64,000 nucleotides of DNA from Mycobacterium bourgelatii (lineage in GTDB: Bacteria > Actinomycetota > Actinomycetes > Mycobacteriales > Mycobacteriaceae): positions 2,914,001-2,978,000 of the forward strand of contig NZ_BLKZ01000001.1 of NCBI RefSeq assembly GCF_010723575.1. The letters run 5' to 3'. The notes beneath the pieces were generated by a model. The model worked only from the letters and a program-made list of their open reading frames with translations. It ran no database searches and was not told where the DNA came from. Of this stretch, positions 34,739-42,829 are shown in pieces. Each line of letters starts with the position of its first letter. Within the stretch, counting starts at the first letter, position 1. Made by a program: the position numbers and the translations under genes.

Positions 34739-35434
34739 TCAGTTCATGGCGTTGCTGGCGCGCGTATCGATCACTCGTTCCGCGATGTCGACAAGTTTGG
34801 CGTTGCTCTCCTGCGACAGGGCGCGCAACATGTCGAAGGCGCGCAGGTCGTCGACACCGTATCGCTCCATGATGATCCCTTTGGCTTGGCCGATGCGGTC
34901 ACGGCTGGACAGCGCCGCCTGCAGTTGTTCGTCGTGGCGGCCGGCCAGAATCGCCGCCGCCGCGTGCGCCGCCAGTACGGTGCCGATGGTCTCGGACTCG
35001 GCGTCCCAGACGTTGGGCTGAAATGCGAACAGGTTGAGCGCGCCGGCGGTGCGGTCGGCGGTAAACAGCTTGAACGACAGCCCGCTGAGCACGCCTAGTT
35101 CGATTGCCGCTGGTGAGTACCGTGGCCAGCGCGCTTCGTTTCGGAAGTCGTCAGTCCTGACGATCGTGTCGTGCAGCGCGGCCTGAGCGCAGGGCCCCTC
35201 TTGGAAGTCGTGTTGAAGCTGGTCCAGTTTCGCAGGTAGCTCGTCCACGCTCCCCAGCGATTCGAATCTTCCGTTGCCGTGAATCAACAAAACTCCAGCG
35301 GTGTCGGTGTCTGGTATCAGCTCAATTGCGGCGGCGGCGACGTCGTTCAGGATCTCCTCGACGGTGCGTGGGGTCGCGATGGTCTGTGCCAGCTTCGCCA
35401 TGCGTATCGCAAGATCGTGCTTTTCCCGCGTCAT
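34739..35434 (-). CDS. GAF-ANTAR transcription antitermination regulator
   Basis: This encodes 231 residues. A GAF domain occupies about 15-165 (AGVLLIHGNGRFESLGSVDE, QEGPCAQAALHD). The C-terminal ANTAR helix bundle (RDRIGQAKGIIMERYGVDDL, AFDMLRALSQ) binds paired RNA hairpins to prevent termination. It lies directly upstream of the riboswitch leader on the same strand, 72 bases before the P1 helix. Whether its target is that leader is open. It is a cytosolic sensor; the GAF ligand is unknown. Confidence 0.92.
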   Translation of the reverse strand: MTREKHDLAIRMAKLAQTIATPRTVEEILNDVAAAAIELIPDTDTAGVLLIHGNGRFESLGSVDELPAKLDQLQHDFQEGPCAQAALHDTIVRTDDFRNEARWPRYSPAAIELGVLSGLSFKLFTADRTAGALNLFAFQPNVWDAESETIGTVLAAHAAAAILAGRHDEQLQAALSSRDRIGQAKGIIMERYGVDDLRAFDMLRALSQESNAKLVDIAERVIDTRASNAMN

Positions 35435-35520
35435 GTGGAAGGTTTACCCATCAGGACAAATCGCACACGGTAATCGTCACTGGGATCGGTGTTGTCCCAC
35501 GTCAATGCCATCTATACGCA

Positions 35521-35570
35521 CTGAGCGGCACCCACGCGGGCGCCGCTCAGCGGTCCTTGGGTAACCCAAG
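35521..35570 (-). terminator. Two adjacent hairpins after the M48 gene
   Basis: CTGAGCGGC (35521-35529) pairs perfectly with GCCGCTCAG (35542-35550). Next to it CTTGGG (35556-35561) pairs with CCCAAG (35565-35570). They lie just beyond the M48 stop (35601) and before the ANTAR start (35434). No T-tract follows, so termination is a weak inference; paired hairpins before an ANTAR gene could also be ANTAR targets. Confidence 0.35.
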
Positions 35571-35600
35571 CAATCAGGAATGTGGTGGCTACTGTGGTGG

Positions 35601-36551
35601 CTACGGCGTCCAGGTGCGGGTAGGGGGCGGTGACCACTGCGGCGGCATCTGGGTTGCCCCCGGCGCAGGCATCTGGGGCGGCATTTGTGCGGGAACGTGA
35701 GCCGGAACTACGGGCGCCAGCTGAGTCGGCCGGAAGAACAGCGACCCCGCGATGGCCCTGTTTCGCAGCGCCGCTGCACGCCAGGTGTTCACCGGGTGCG
35801 AGGCCATCATGTTTGCCAGCCAGACGAAGAATCCGGTCTCCGTGCTGGCCCGGTTTGCCATCTCGTCAAAACTCACCGACCTGAGCAAATACTTGCCGGC
35901 GCTGAGCACGCCGATGGCGCGAGCAGCGCCCGCGGGGCGAAACGCGTAGCCATAATTGTCGGCCGTGTACTCCATCGACCGCGACAACGACGAGCCCAGG
36001 AACGGGATCTTCATCGCCAACTGGGCGAGCTGCCGCCAGTAGGACGCGTGGCCCGCTGCGATGTGACCGACCTCGTGTCCGATGACGAAGGCGAGCGCTT
36101 CGGGGTCGCGAGCCTGGCCACCGATTTCGAACAGGTCGCTGTAAACGCAGACGTAGCGGCGCAAGCCGTGGCCGCTGGCGAAGGCGTTGATCTGGCCGTT
36201 TCCAAGCACGACGTATGCGTCGGGCACCTCGCTGAGGCCGAACCGTTGCGCGGCTTCAACGACGAGCCAGTAGCCCTCGGGAAATTGGGTGGGAGACATC
36301 TTGACACCGTTGGCGCGCTGCCGGCCGTACATCAGGCCCCGACCCAGGTAGAGCAGCACCGGGAACAGCAGAATCGACAGCCACAGCATGCTGATCTTGC
36401 CCGAGAACGCCACCGCAAGCGCCACCAGATACACGACCACGCTGGACACGATGACCAGCACGAGCAGCCCGATCTCCCAGGGATGCCGCTGGGGTTGGTG
36501 GGCGTGGAAGTGTCCGTGATGGGGTGCCGGCGGCGACTCCAAGATGGCCAT
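35601..36551 (-). CDS. M48 family membrane metalloprotease (HtpX-like)
   Basis: This encodes 316 residues. Two membrane helices (27-48, 54-70) precede the protease domain. The zinc motif HEVGH is at 159-163 and the third ligand Glu194 lies in MEYTADNYGY. VPDAYVVLGNGQINAFASG is a typical M48 strand before the active site. The C-terminus is Pro/Gln-rich (PPQMPAPGATQMPPQ), unusual for HtpX. The family cleaves misfolded membrane proteins. The 3' end contains a tandem 12-base repeat (TGTGGTGGCTAC) at the stop codon. It is probably monocistronic. Confidence 0.92.
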   Translation of the reverse strand: MAILESPPAPHHGHFHAHQPQRHPWEIGLLVLVIVSSVVVYLVALAVAFSGKISMLWLSILLFPVLLYLGRGLMYGRQRANGVKMSPTQFPEGYWLVVEAAQRFGLSEVPDAYVVLGNGQINAFASGHGLRRYVCVYSDLFEIGGQARDPEALAFVIGHEVGHIAAGHASYWRQLAQLAMKIPFLGSSLSRSMEYTADNYGYAFRPAGAARAIGVLSAGKYLLRSVSFDEMANRASTETGFFVWLANMMASHPVNTWRAAALRNRAIAGSLFFRPTQLAPVVPAHVPAQMPPQMPAPGATQMPPQWSPPPTRTWTP

Positions 36552-36700
36552 AACAGTTGTGTCCTCGAAGGTCAGGCAGTCCGGTGGATCCGGGCGACAC
36601 TAGAGTCCGGGGCCGTCCTTGGAGGATTCTTGATGAATTCTTGGAACCGCTGAGCGGGCCGGCGCTTATGCGATCGATGCAGGTCAGCGGGCCAGGCTCG

Positions 36701-37546
36701 TCATGGATGCGCGGCCAGGAAAGTCTCGTTCGGTAGCCCGGCGCTCAGCCGCTCGACATCGAAGGGCTGCTCGATAAGGGTCGCGAGCCGCTGTGCATCG
36801 ACGAGAACGCTGACCTCGGCGGTCTGACGCACGAACAGCCGGAGAACGTACGGGTAGAGCCGCCGCATCAAAGCACGTTCCGGGCGGGTGCAGCGCGCAG
36901 CGCAGTAGCCGACGTGCCCGATCTCGTCGGTCAATATCTCGGTGTAGAGGCGGTCGATCCGTTCCGCCACGTCTGGCTCGTCGGCGAACAATTCTTTGCC
37001 GACTTGGCGCAATTCGTCGAATAAAATACAGCCGGCCATTTCGCCCGCACCGACGAACGCGATGCCGAGTCGCTCGGGCACGAAAACTCCCATCTTGACG
37101 AATTGGCGCATTACCAGCGGTGGCACGACCACCTGCGATGGCAGGCCGAAAATGTCCAGGACGTAGGCCAGTAGGCGGGTGTGGTAGTGCTCCTCGAGCT
37201 CCACATACACCCGTTCGGGCGACGCGTCGTCGCCGCTGTTGACGCCATACGTTTCACCTAAAGCCACACCGAATCGTTCCGCTTGGTTGAGCTTGGCGGT
37301 CGCCAACACGAACAGCGTCTGAGGGTCGAGGTTCGGTTCCGGCTTGCGGCGGCGCAGGTTTCGTAGGAACACCTGGCGGTCGATGCGGTACGCGGACCGG
37401 ACGGGATTGTCTTCGATACCCGCGAAGAACTCCTCACGGCTGGTGAGGCGGCGATGCACCAGGTCCGCCTCACCATCGCGCCGGACCAGGAAGTCGCGAT
37501 AGCCCTCTATACCTGTTTTCTCGGCTAGCTTCTCGTCGACTTTCAT
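36701..37546 (-). CDS. Ferritin-like diiron protein, uncharacterised
   Basis: This encodes 281 residues; its ATG overlaps the TGA of the TetR gene (ATGA), so the two are co-translated. No named family comes to mind. The helices carry EEHYH, GEMAGCILFDELRQ and EILTDEIGH; the two E-x-x-H pairs plus nearby Glu residues match the ligand pattern of ferritin-like diiron enzymes and oxygenases. The protein is all-alpha and soluble, with no signal peptide. Context with TetR and the divergent catabolic cluster suggests an oxygen-using step. This role is inferred, not seen. Confidence 0.65.
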   Translation of the reverse strand: MKVDEKLAEKTGIEGYRDFLVRRDGEADLVHRRLTSREEFFAGIEDNPVRSAYRIDRQVFLRNLRRRKPEPNLDPQTLFVLATAKLNQAERFGVALGETYGVNSGDDASPERVYVELEEHYHTRLLAYVLDIFGLPSQVVVPPLVMRQFVKMGVFVPERLGIAFVGAGEMAGCILFDELRQVGKELFADEPDVAERIDRLYTEILTDEIGHVGYCAARCTRPERALMRRLYPYVLRLFVRQTAEVSVLVDAQRLATLIEQPFDVERLSAGLPNETFLAAHP

Positions 37547-38205
37547 GGCGCCTCCATTCCTTGAACGATGGTCGTGACATACCGATCCAAAAGTGCAGAC
37601 CTCGCGCGGGATCCCCCCGCGGTGGCCAGTAGCGCGAATAGCCCGGTCAGGAAGATCACGCCCAGTTCGCCCGGGTCCGGGTCGCGGGATACCCGACCCG
37701 CTTGCTGGGCACGAGTGATCGCCGCGATGACGAATTCGGCGAGCGGGTGTCCGCCGAGTTCGTCCTCGACGGGTCGGGTCGGCGAGAAGTGCAGCGCCAG
37801 CATGTCCCGGAACACCACCGGGCCCAATTTGCGCTCGGCAGCCAGCACCTGACGTACCAGCATTGTCAGCACCGACCGCAAGTCGGTTGATCTTCCGGCC
37901 TTCGCCTGCAGCCTTGCCACAATCTGCGTTTCTTCGACGTGCTCCAGCTCGACCAGGACGTGCTCTTTGGTGGGGAAGTGGAAGTAGAAGGTGCCGCGCG
38001 CTACTCCGGCGGCCGTGACAATCGCGGCCACGTCCGCGCCGGCCAGGCCGTGCCGCCCGATCTCGGCTACCGCGGCATCGAAGATTCGCGCCCGGGTTTG
38101 CAGGCGCTGAGATTCCCGCGCGCCCGCGCCCTTAGGGGCCGCCGCGGCTGCAGTGGCGGCACCCGGCTCGGTGGCGGGCCCACTTCCGCGCGTAGTCGTT
38201 CGCAC
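37543..38205 (-). CDS. TetR family regulator
   Basis: This encodes 220 residues if it starts at the GTG at 38205, which lies six bases after a TACGTT -10 box, so the transcript would be leaderless; a TTG at 38247 is a weaker option because it lies inside the operator. The helix-turn-helix is in AAIVTAAGVARGTFYFHFPTKEHV, preceded by a long Ala/Pro-rich tail (about 30 residues). The C-terminal ligand domain is typical (about 130-215). It is divergent from the AMP ligase operon and overlaps the diiron gene. The tandem palindromes at 38230-38252 are its likely sites. Confidence 0.9.
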   Translation of the reverse strand: MRTTTRGSGPATEPGAATAAAAAPKGAGARESQRLQTRARIFDAAVAEIGRHGLAGADVAAIVTAAGVARGTFYFHFPTKEHVLVELEHVEETQIVARLQAKAGRSTDLRSVLTMLVRQVLAAERKLGPVVFRDMLALHFSPTRPVEDELGGHPLAEFVIAAITRAQQAGRVSRDPDPGELGVIFLTGLFALLATAGGSRARSALLDRYVTTIVQGMEAP

Positions 38206-38211
38206 TCCGGC

Positions 38212-38241
38212 AACGTATCCACTTTCATCGACAACTGTCAA
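38212..38241 (-). promoter_or_regulatory. Promoter of the TetR gene
   Basis: TTGACA (38241-38236), an 18-base spacer and TACGTT (38217-38212) give a near-consensus housekeeping promoter on the minus strand. The -10 ends six bases before the GTG at 38205, implying leaderless mRNA. The -35 box lies within the tandem palindromes. Confidence 0.6.
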
Positions 38242-38252
38242 TGACAAATGTC
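38230..38252. promoter_or_regulatory. Tandem palindromic operator
   Basis: GACAACTGTC (38230-38239) and GACAAATGTC (38243-38252) are two copies of GACA-N2-TGTC set 13 bases apart, centre to centre. Both lie in the 109-base region between the divergent TetR and AMP ligase starts. TetR autoregulation and control of the catabolic operon are the natural reading. Confidence 0.6.
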
Positions 38253-38314
38253 AGCAAAATAGAGCCAGACCAACCAAGCCGCAGGACGTCCGTGCGCCTC
38301 CTTATGATCGGAAG

Positions 38315-39964
38315 ATGCACGCCGGCGCGCTCAACGTGATCTCCTCGCCGGCGTTCAGCGCCGAGGAAGCGGCCCGCTACCACGCCGCGGGATGGTGGTC
38401 CGAAGCGACTCTGTCCGACGCGGTCCGCCGCAACAGCGAAGACGCCCCCGGCCGCCCGGCGTACATCGATCATCCCAGCGGCCATCCCGGCGACCATCAC
38501 GGCCGGGTTCTGACTTGGCGTGAATTCGACTGTGCCGCAGACGCTCTGGCCGCACAGCTCGCAGGTGCAGGCGTGCAAAGACACGATCGAGTTGCGGTGT
38601 GGCATGGCGACTGCGGCGCGATCCACGTGCTGTTCGTTGCGATCGAACGCTGCGCGGCCGTCGTCGTCGGTATCGGCGCGCGCGCCGGAACCCGTGAAGC
38701 GGGCAGCATCATGCAGTCGACGCAACCGAAGCTGCTGATCAGCGACCAGCAGCGGCGCGATCCCGCATCAAGCGTCGCCGCTCAACTCCAGGTGCCCTTG
38801 CTGATAATGACCGACGCCGACGGGGAAGCGCCGCGCCTCAACGTCGATGCGAAACCGATGCCAGTGATAGGAGGCTCTCAACTCGGGCCCGACGATGTCT
38901 TTCTGATCAACTCCACCTCCGGAACCACGGGGTTGCCCAAGTGCGTCGTACACACCCAGAATCGTTGGCACTATTTCCATCAGAAGGCAGTCGCCAACGG
39001 TCTACTGACGCCTCACGACATAATCTTGCCGGTCATCCCGATGCCCTTCGGTTTCGGGATCTGGACCAGCCACACGACGCCGATCTATCTGGGCGCCACG
39101 GCGGTATTGTTGCGGCGCTTCACGGCCGCGGCGGCATGTGAGGCGATCGAACGCCATCGGGTCACCGTCTTATGTTGTGTCAGTACACAATTGACCATGT
39201 TGATGGCGGACAACGCCAGCCGGACGCACGACCTGAGCTCATTGCGGGTGGTGTTCACCGGCGGCGAAGCGTTGCCGTACCGTCCGGCCGCGGAATTCGA
39301 AGAACTCACCGGCGCAACGATTCTGCAGTTCTATGGGTCGAACGAAACCGGCCTGCTGAGCGCCACCACGCTGGCTGACCCGCGCGAACGCCGACTGCGC
39401 ACCGCGGGACGCGTCGTCGCGGAAATGTCGGTGCGCCTCTTCGACGGCGACCGGGACGTCACCGACACCGGGCAGGGGCAGCCCGCGTGCCGTGGGCCGG
39501 CCACCAGTCTCGGCTATCTCGGTGGTGCGGACCACGACAAGTTGTTCACCCAGGACGGGTGGATGCGCATGGGAGACATCTGCCAGATCGATGCCGACGG
39601 CTATCTCAGCGTGACGGGTCGTACCTCCGACTTCATCCTGCGCGGCGGTAAAAACATCAGCGCGGCGCAGGTCGAGGACGCGGCCTCGACGCATCCCGCC
39701 ATCGCGGTGGCGGCGGCGGTGGCGATGCCCGATGCGGTATTCGGTGAAAAGGTGTGTCTTTACGCCGAACTCGTCGGAGGCCAGACCATCGACCTGCCCG
39801 GGCTGACCAAATATTTGCTGGGGCTGGGAGTTTCCAAGGAGTTGTTACCCGAGCGACTTGTTGTGGTCGACGAGCTACCGCGGTCGTCCGGCGGAAAGGT
39901 TGCCAAAGGCCAGCTCCGCGAGGATATTCGAGCCAGGATGGAGGCCGAAGATGAACACTCCTGA
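38315..39964 (+). CDS. AMP-dependent acyl-CoA synthetase/ligase
   Basis: This encodes 549 residues from the ATG at 38315. Adenylate-forming motifs are STSGTTGLPK (A3), FYGSNET (A5), GDICQIDADGYLSVTGRTSD (A7-A8), and a C-terminal SSGGKVAKG with the catalytic Lys. The family makes an acyl-AMP and then usually an acyl-CoA from a carboxylic acid. It is the first gene of a plus-strand operon with the aldolase (14-base overlap) and the amidohydrolase. In that setting it probably activates the carboxylate intermediate of a catabolic route. Acid specificity cannot be read. Confidence 0.92.
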   Translation: MHAGALNVISSPAFSAEEAARYHAAGWWSEATLSDAVRRNSEDAPGRPAYIDHPSGHPGDHHGRVLTWREFDCAADALAAQLAGAGVQRHDRVAVWHGDCGAIHVLFVAIERCAAVVVGIGARAGTREAGSIMQSTQPKLLISDQQRRDPASSVAAQLQVPLLIMTDADGEAPRLNVDAKPMPVIGGSQLGPDDVFLINSTSGTTGLPKCVVHTQNRWHYFHQKAVANGLLTPHDIILPVIPMPFGFGIWTSHTTPIYLGATAVLLRRFTAAAACEAIERHRVTVLCCVSTQLTMLMADNASRTHDLSSLRVVFTGGEALPYRPAAEFEELTGATILQFYGSNETGLLSATTLADPRERRLRTAGRVVAEMSVRLFDGDRDVTDTGQGQPACRGPATSLGYLGGADHDKLFTQDGWMRMGDICQIDADGYLSVTGRTSDFILRGGKNISAAQVEDAASTHPAIAVAAAVAMPDAVFGEKVCLYAELVGGQTIDLPGLTKYLLGLGVSKELLPERLVVVDELPRSSGGKVAKGQLREDIRARMEAEDEHS

Positions 39965-40724
39965 CGCGCGGCGAGGCGGCTTGGAAGTGTGGGCGCCGTC
40001 GGTCGTTCCGCCGATCGGTGTCGAGCTGTCCAACGAGCAGGCACTCGCGGTGGCCTTCCGCCATCTGGCGTCCTATGGGTTTGCGGAGAACATGGCCGGT
40101 CACATCACCTGGCAACTCGACGGCCAGACCGACATGCTGGTGAATCCTTGGGGTCTGTGGTGGCAAGAGCTCACCGCATCCGACATCTGCACGGTGGACA
40201 CCGAAGCTCGGGTGATCCGCGGCAAGTGGGATGTCACGCCGGCGATACACATCCACACCGAACTGCACCGCGCCCGCAGTGATGCCCGGGTGGTGATTCA
40301 CAATCACCCGTACTACGTGTGTGTGCTGGCAGCCTTGGGCCGACTGCCCGACCTGCTGCACCAGACGGGCTCGCTGTTTCTCGACGACCTGTGCCTGGTG
40401 TCGTCATACGACGGAGAGATCGACAATCCCGCTCGTGCAGCGGATTTGGCGGCACACATCGGCCAAGCCAACCTGACCATCTTGGCCAACCACGGTGTCA
40501 TCGCGACCGGTCGCAACCTGCCCGAGGCCGTCTACCGGGCCGCTTCCATCGAGCGGGTCTGCAGGCTGGCGTACGACATCATGCTCACCGGCCAGCCGCC
40601 TTCGCGGATGAACTGGTCAGACATGGCCGGCATGCAGAAATCGCTTATCGAACGAGCCGCCGACGTCTACTGGGCGGGCGCGGCGCGAATGACGATCAAG
40701 GCCGATCCCGAAGTGCTCAGCTGA
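39951..40724 (+). CDS. Class II aldolase/adducin-family protein
   Basis: This encodes 257 residues, starting inside the ligase gene (14-base overlap). Zinc-binding HxH is IHNHPYY (His117, His119), and NHGVIATGR supplies the later His. FAENMAGHITWQ and LWWQELTASDI fill the usual sugar-phosphate-aldolase positions. The family performs retro-aldol cleavage or decarboxylation of hydroxy acids using a divalent metal. Its place between a ligase and an amidohydrolase suggests C-C bond cleavage in a degradation pathway. Confidence 0.9.
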   Translation: MNTPDARRGGLEVWAPSVVPPIGVELSNEQALAVAFRHLASYGFAENMAGHITWQLDGQTDMLVNPWGLWWQELTASDICTVDTEARVIRGKWDVTPAIHIHTELHRARSDARVVIHNHPYYVCVLAALGRLPDLLHQTGSLFLDDLCLVSSYDGEIDNPARAADLAAHIGQANLTILANHGVIATGRNLPEAVYRAASIERVCRLAYDIMLTGQPPSRMNWSDMAGMQKSLIERAADVYWAGAARMTIKADPEVLS

Positions 40725-40753
40725 GCACCGCGGATCGATAGGAGACTGCCGAC

Positions 40754-42022
40754 GTGAAGTCGATCGACGAACTGGCGAGCAACCTGAATTTCACGACGGC
40801 CAAGACCGGTGCGGACCGTACGGTCACGTTTCTGCCGGATCCGCCCCGAGCGCCACGTCGCTACACGGTGATCTCGGTCGACGACCACATCGTCGAACCT
40901 CCGGACACTTTCACCGGACGTCTGCCGCAGCGGTTTGCCGAGCGTGCACCTCGCGTTGTGGACACCGGCGATGGTGGACAGACCTGGGTATACGACGGTC
41001 AGGTGCTGCCGAACGTCGGGTTCAACGCGGTGGTCGGTCGGCCCGTGTCCGAGTACGGGTTCGAGCCGGTCCGGTTCGACGAAATGCGCAGGGGCGCTTG
41101 GGATATCCATGAGCGCATCAAGGACATGGACCTCAACGGCATCTACGCCTCGCTGAATTTTCCGTCGTTTTTGCCAGGTTTTGCGGGGCAACGACTGCAG
41201 CAGGTCACCAAGGACCGCGACCTGGCGCTTGCCGCGGTCCGCGCGTGGAACGACTGGCATCTCGAAGCCTGGGCCGGTCTGTACCCCGAACGGATCATCC
41301 CCTGCCAGTTGCCCTGGCTGCTGGACCCCGACCTGGGCGCCGAGATGATCGTGGAGAATGCCGAGCGCGGCTTCCACGCGGTGACGTTCAGCGAGAACCC
41401 CGCCATGCTCGGATTCCCGAGTATCCACTCGGGGCACTGGGATCCGATGATGGCGGCGTGCGCCGAGACGGGGACCGTGGTCAATCTCCACATCGGGTCA
41501 TCCGGGTCCTCGCCGTCCACGACCGAGGACGCACCTCCCGACGTGCAGGGTGTGCTGTTCTTTGCCTACGCCATCTCGGCGGCCGTCGACTGGCTGTACT
41601 CGGGCCTACCGAGCAGGTTCCCCGACCTCAAAATCTGCTTGTCGGAGGGTGGTATCGGCTGGGTGGCCGGCCTGCTGGATCGCCTGGACCACATGCTCAG
41701 CTACCACGAGATGTACGGCACCTGGCGCAACTTGGGTGAAACCCTCACTCCTGCTGAGGTGTTCAAGCGTAACTTCTGGTTCTGCGCCGTGGAGGACAAG
41801 TCGTCGTTCGTACAGTACGGGCGGATCGGCGTGGACAACATCATGTTGGAGGCCGACTACCCGCACTGCGACTCCACCTGGCCGCATACCCAGCAGACCA
41901 TTCACGAAGAGATCGGCGGACTGCCGGCCGACGTGATCCGAAAGATCACCTGGGAGAATGCATCACGGTTGTACAACCACCCAGTGCCGCCCGAGGTACA
42001 GCGAGATCCGGAAGCGTTCTGA
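40754..42022 (+). CDS. Amidohydrolase 2 family protein (ACMSD-like TIM barrel)
   Basis: This encodes 422 residues from the GTG at 40754, with AGGAGA eight bases upstream. VISVDDHIVEPPDTF near the N-terminus is the metal-binding strand DxH of the amidohydrolase_2 family. NLHIGSSG carries a middle His, and EADYPHCDSTWPHT supplies the late metal or catalytic Asp. The family includes decarboxylases of aromatic and muconate acids. It is probably the third gene in the ligase operon; the convergent SDR gene ends 7 bases away. Confidence 0.9.
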   Translation: MKSIDELASNLNFTTAKTGADRTVTFLPDPPRAPRRYTVISVDDHIVEPPDTFTGRLPQRFAERAPRVVDTGDGGQTWVYDGQVLPNVGFNAVVGRPVSEYGFEPVRFDEMRRGAWDIHERIKDMDLNGIYASLNFPSFLPGFAGQRLQQVTKDRDLALAAVRAWNDWHLEAWAGLYPERIIPCQLPWLLDPDLGAEMIVENAERGFHAVTFSENPAMLGFPSIHSGHWDPMMAACAETGTVVNLHIGSSGSSPSTTEDAPPDVQGVLFFAYAISAAVDWLYSGLPSRFPDLKICLSEGGIGWVAGLLDRLDHMLSYHEMYGTWRNLGETLTPAEVFKRNFWFCAVEDKSSFVQYGRIGVDNIMLEADYPHCDSTWPHTQQTIHEEIGGLPADVIRKITWENASRLYNHPVPPEVQRDPEAF

Positions 42023-42028
42023 CGGCTG

Positions 42029-42811
42029 CTAGGTGACCCACTCGGGTTGCTGGGAGTCGTCGACCGCAGAGAAGTCTTTGTGGCCCAGGCCGGCGACGCA
42101 TCCGCCGTCGACCACGAACTCCGAGCCGGTGGAGTAGCTGGATTCGTCACTGGCCAGATACACGACCAGGTTGGACACTTCCTGTGGTTCGGCGATGCGG
42201 CCCAGTGCCGTCTGGAAGATGTCTTCGGGCACCCATTCGGTCATCGGCGTCCTGATCAATCCTGGGTGGATCGAGTTCACGCGAATTCCGAAGGGGCCCA
42301 ACTCTAATGCGGTCGACTTGGTCAGGCCGCGCACCGCGAACTTGGTGGCGGTGTACCCGTGGCAGGCGATCGTGCCGGCCAACCCTTCGATGGAGGAGAT
42401 GTTGATGATGGAGCCGCGCCCAGCGGCCTTCATCGGCCCGACTGCGGCGCGGATGCCCAGGAACACGCCGGTGAGGTTGATGTCGAGGATGCGCTGCCAT
42501 TCCGAGAGCGCATAGTCCTCAATCGTGCCGATGTTGATGATCCCGGCGTTGTTCACCAAAACATCGAGGCCGCCGAACTCGGTCACGGCGGTCTCGACGG
42601 CGGCGAACCACTGATCGGGGTCGGTGACATCGAGGTGGACGTAGCGGGCCGCGTCCCCGATTTCGTCGGCCACCGCCTTGCCCTCGTCGTCGAGGATGTC
42701 GCCGGTCACCACCTTGGCTCCCTCGGCGACCATGGCCCGCGCGTGCGAGGCGCCCATGCCCCGAGCGCCGCCGCTGATCAGCGCGACCTTGCCGCTCAAT
42801 CGGTTTGGCAT
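42029..42811 (-). CDS. Short-chain dehydrogenase (hydroxysteroid dehydrogenase-like)
   Basis: This encodes 260 residues. LISGGARGMGASHARAMV is the NAD-binding segment, and NNAGIINIG lies in strand 4. INISSIEGLAGT holds the catalytic Ser and YTATK the Tyr-Lys pair. The motif set closely resembles bacterial 3-alpha/20-beta-hydroxysteroid dehydrogenases, which use NAD(H), as the acidic DIL after strand 2 also implies. It follows the Baeyer-Villiger monooxygenase gene by 18 bases, so an alcohol to ketone to ester sequence is plausible. Confidence 0.9.
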   Translation of the reverse strand: MPNRLSGKVALISGGARGMGASHARAMVAEGAKVVTGDILDDEGKAVADEIGDAARYVHLDVTDPDQWFAAVETAVTEFGGLDVLVNNAGIINIGTIEDYALSEWQRILDINLTGVFLGIRAAVGPMKAAGRGSIINISSIEGLAGTIACHGYTATKFAVRGLTKSTALELGPFGIRVNSIHPGLIRTPMTEWVPEDIFQTALGRIAEPQEVSNLVVYLASDESSYSTGSEFVVDGGCVAGLGHKDFSAVDDSQQPEWVT

Positions 42812-42829
42812 GAAAACTCCTGATTTCTC

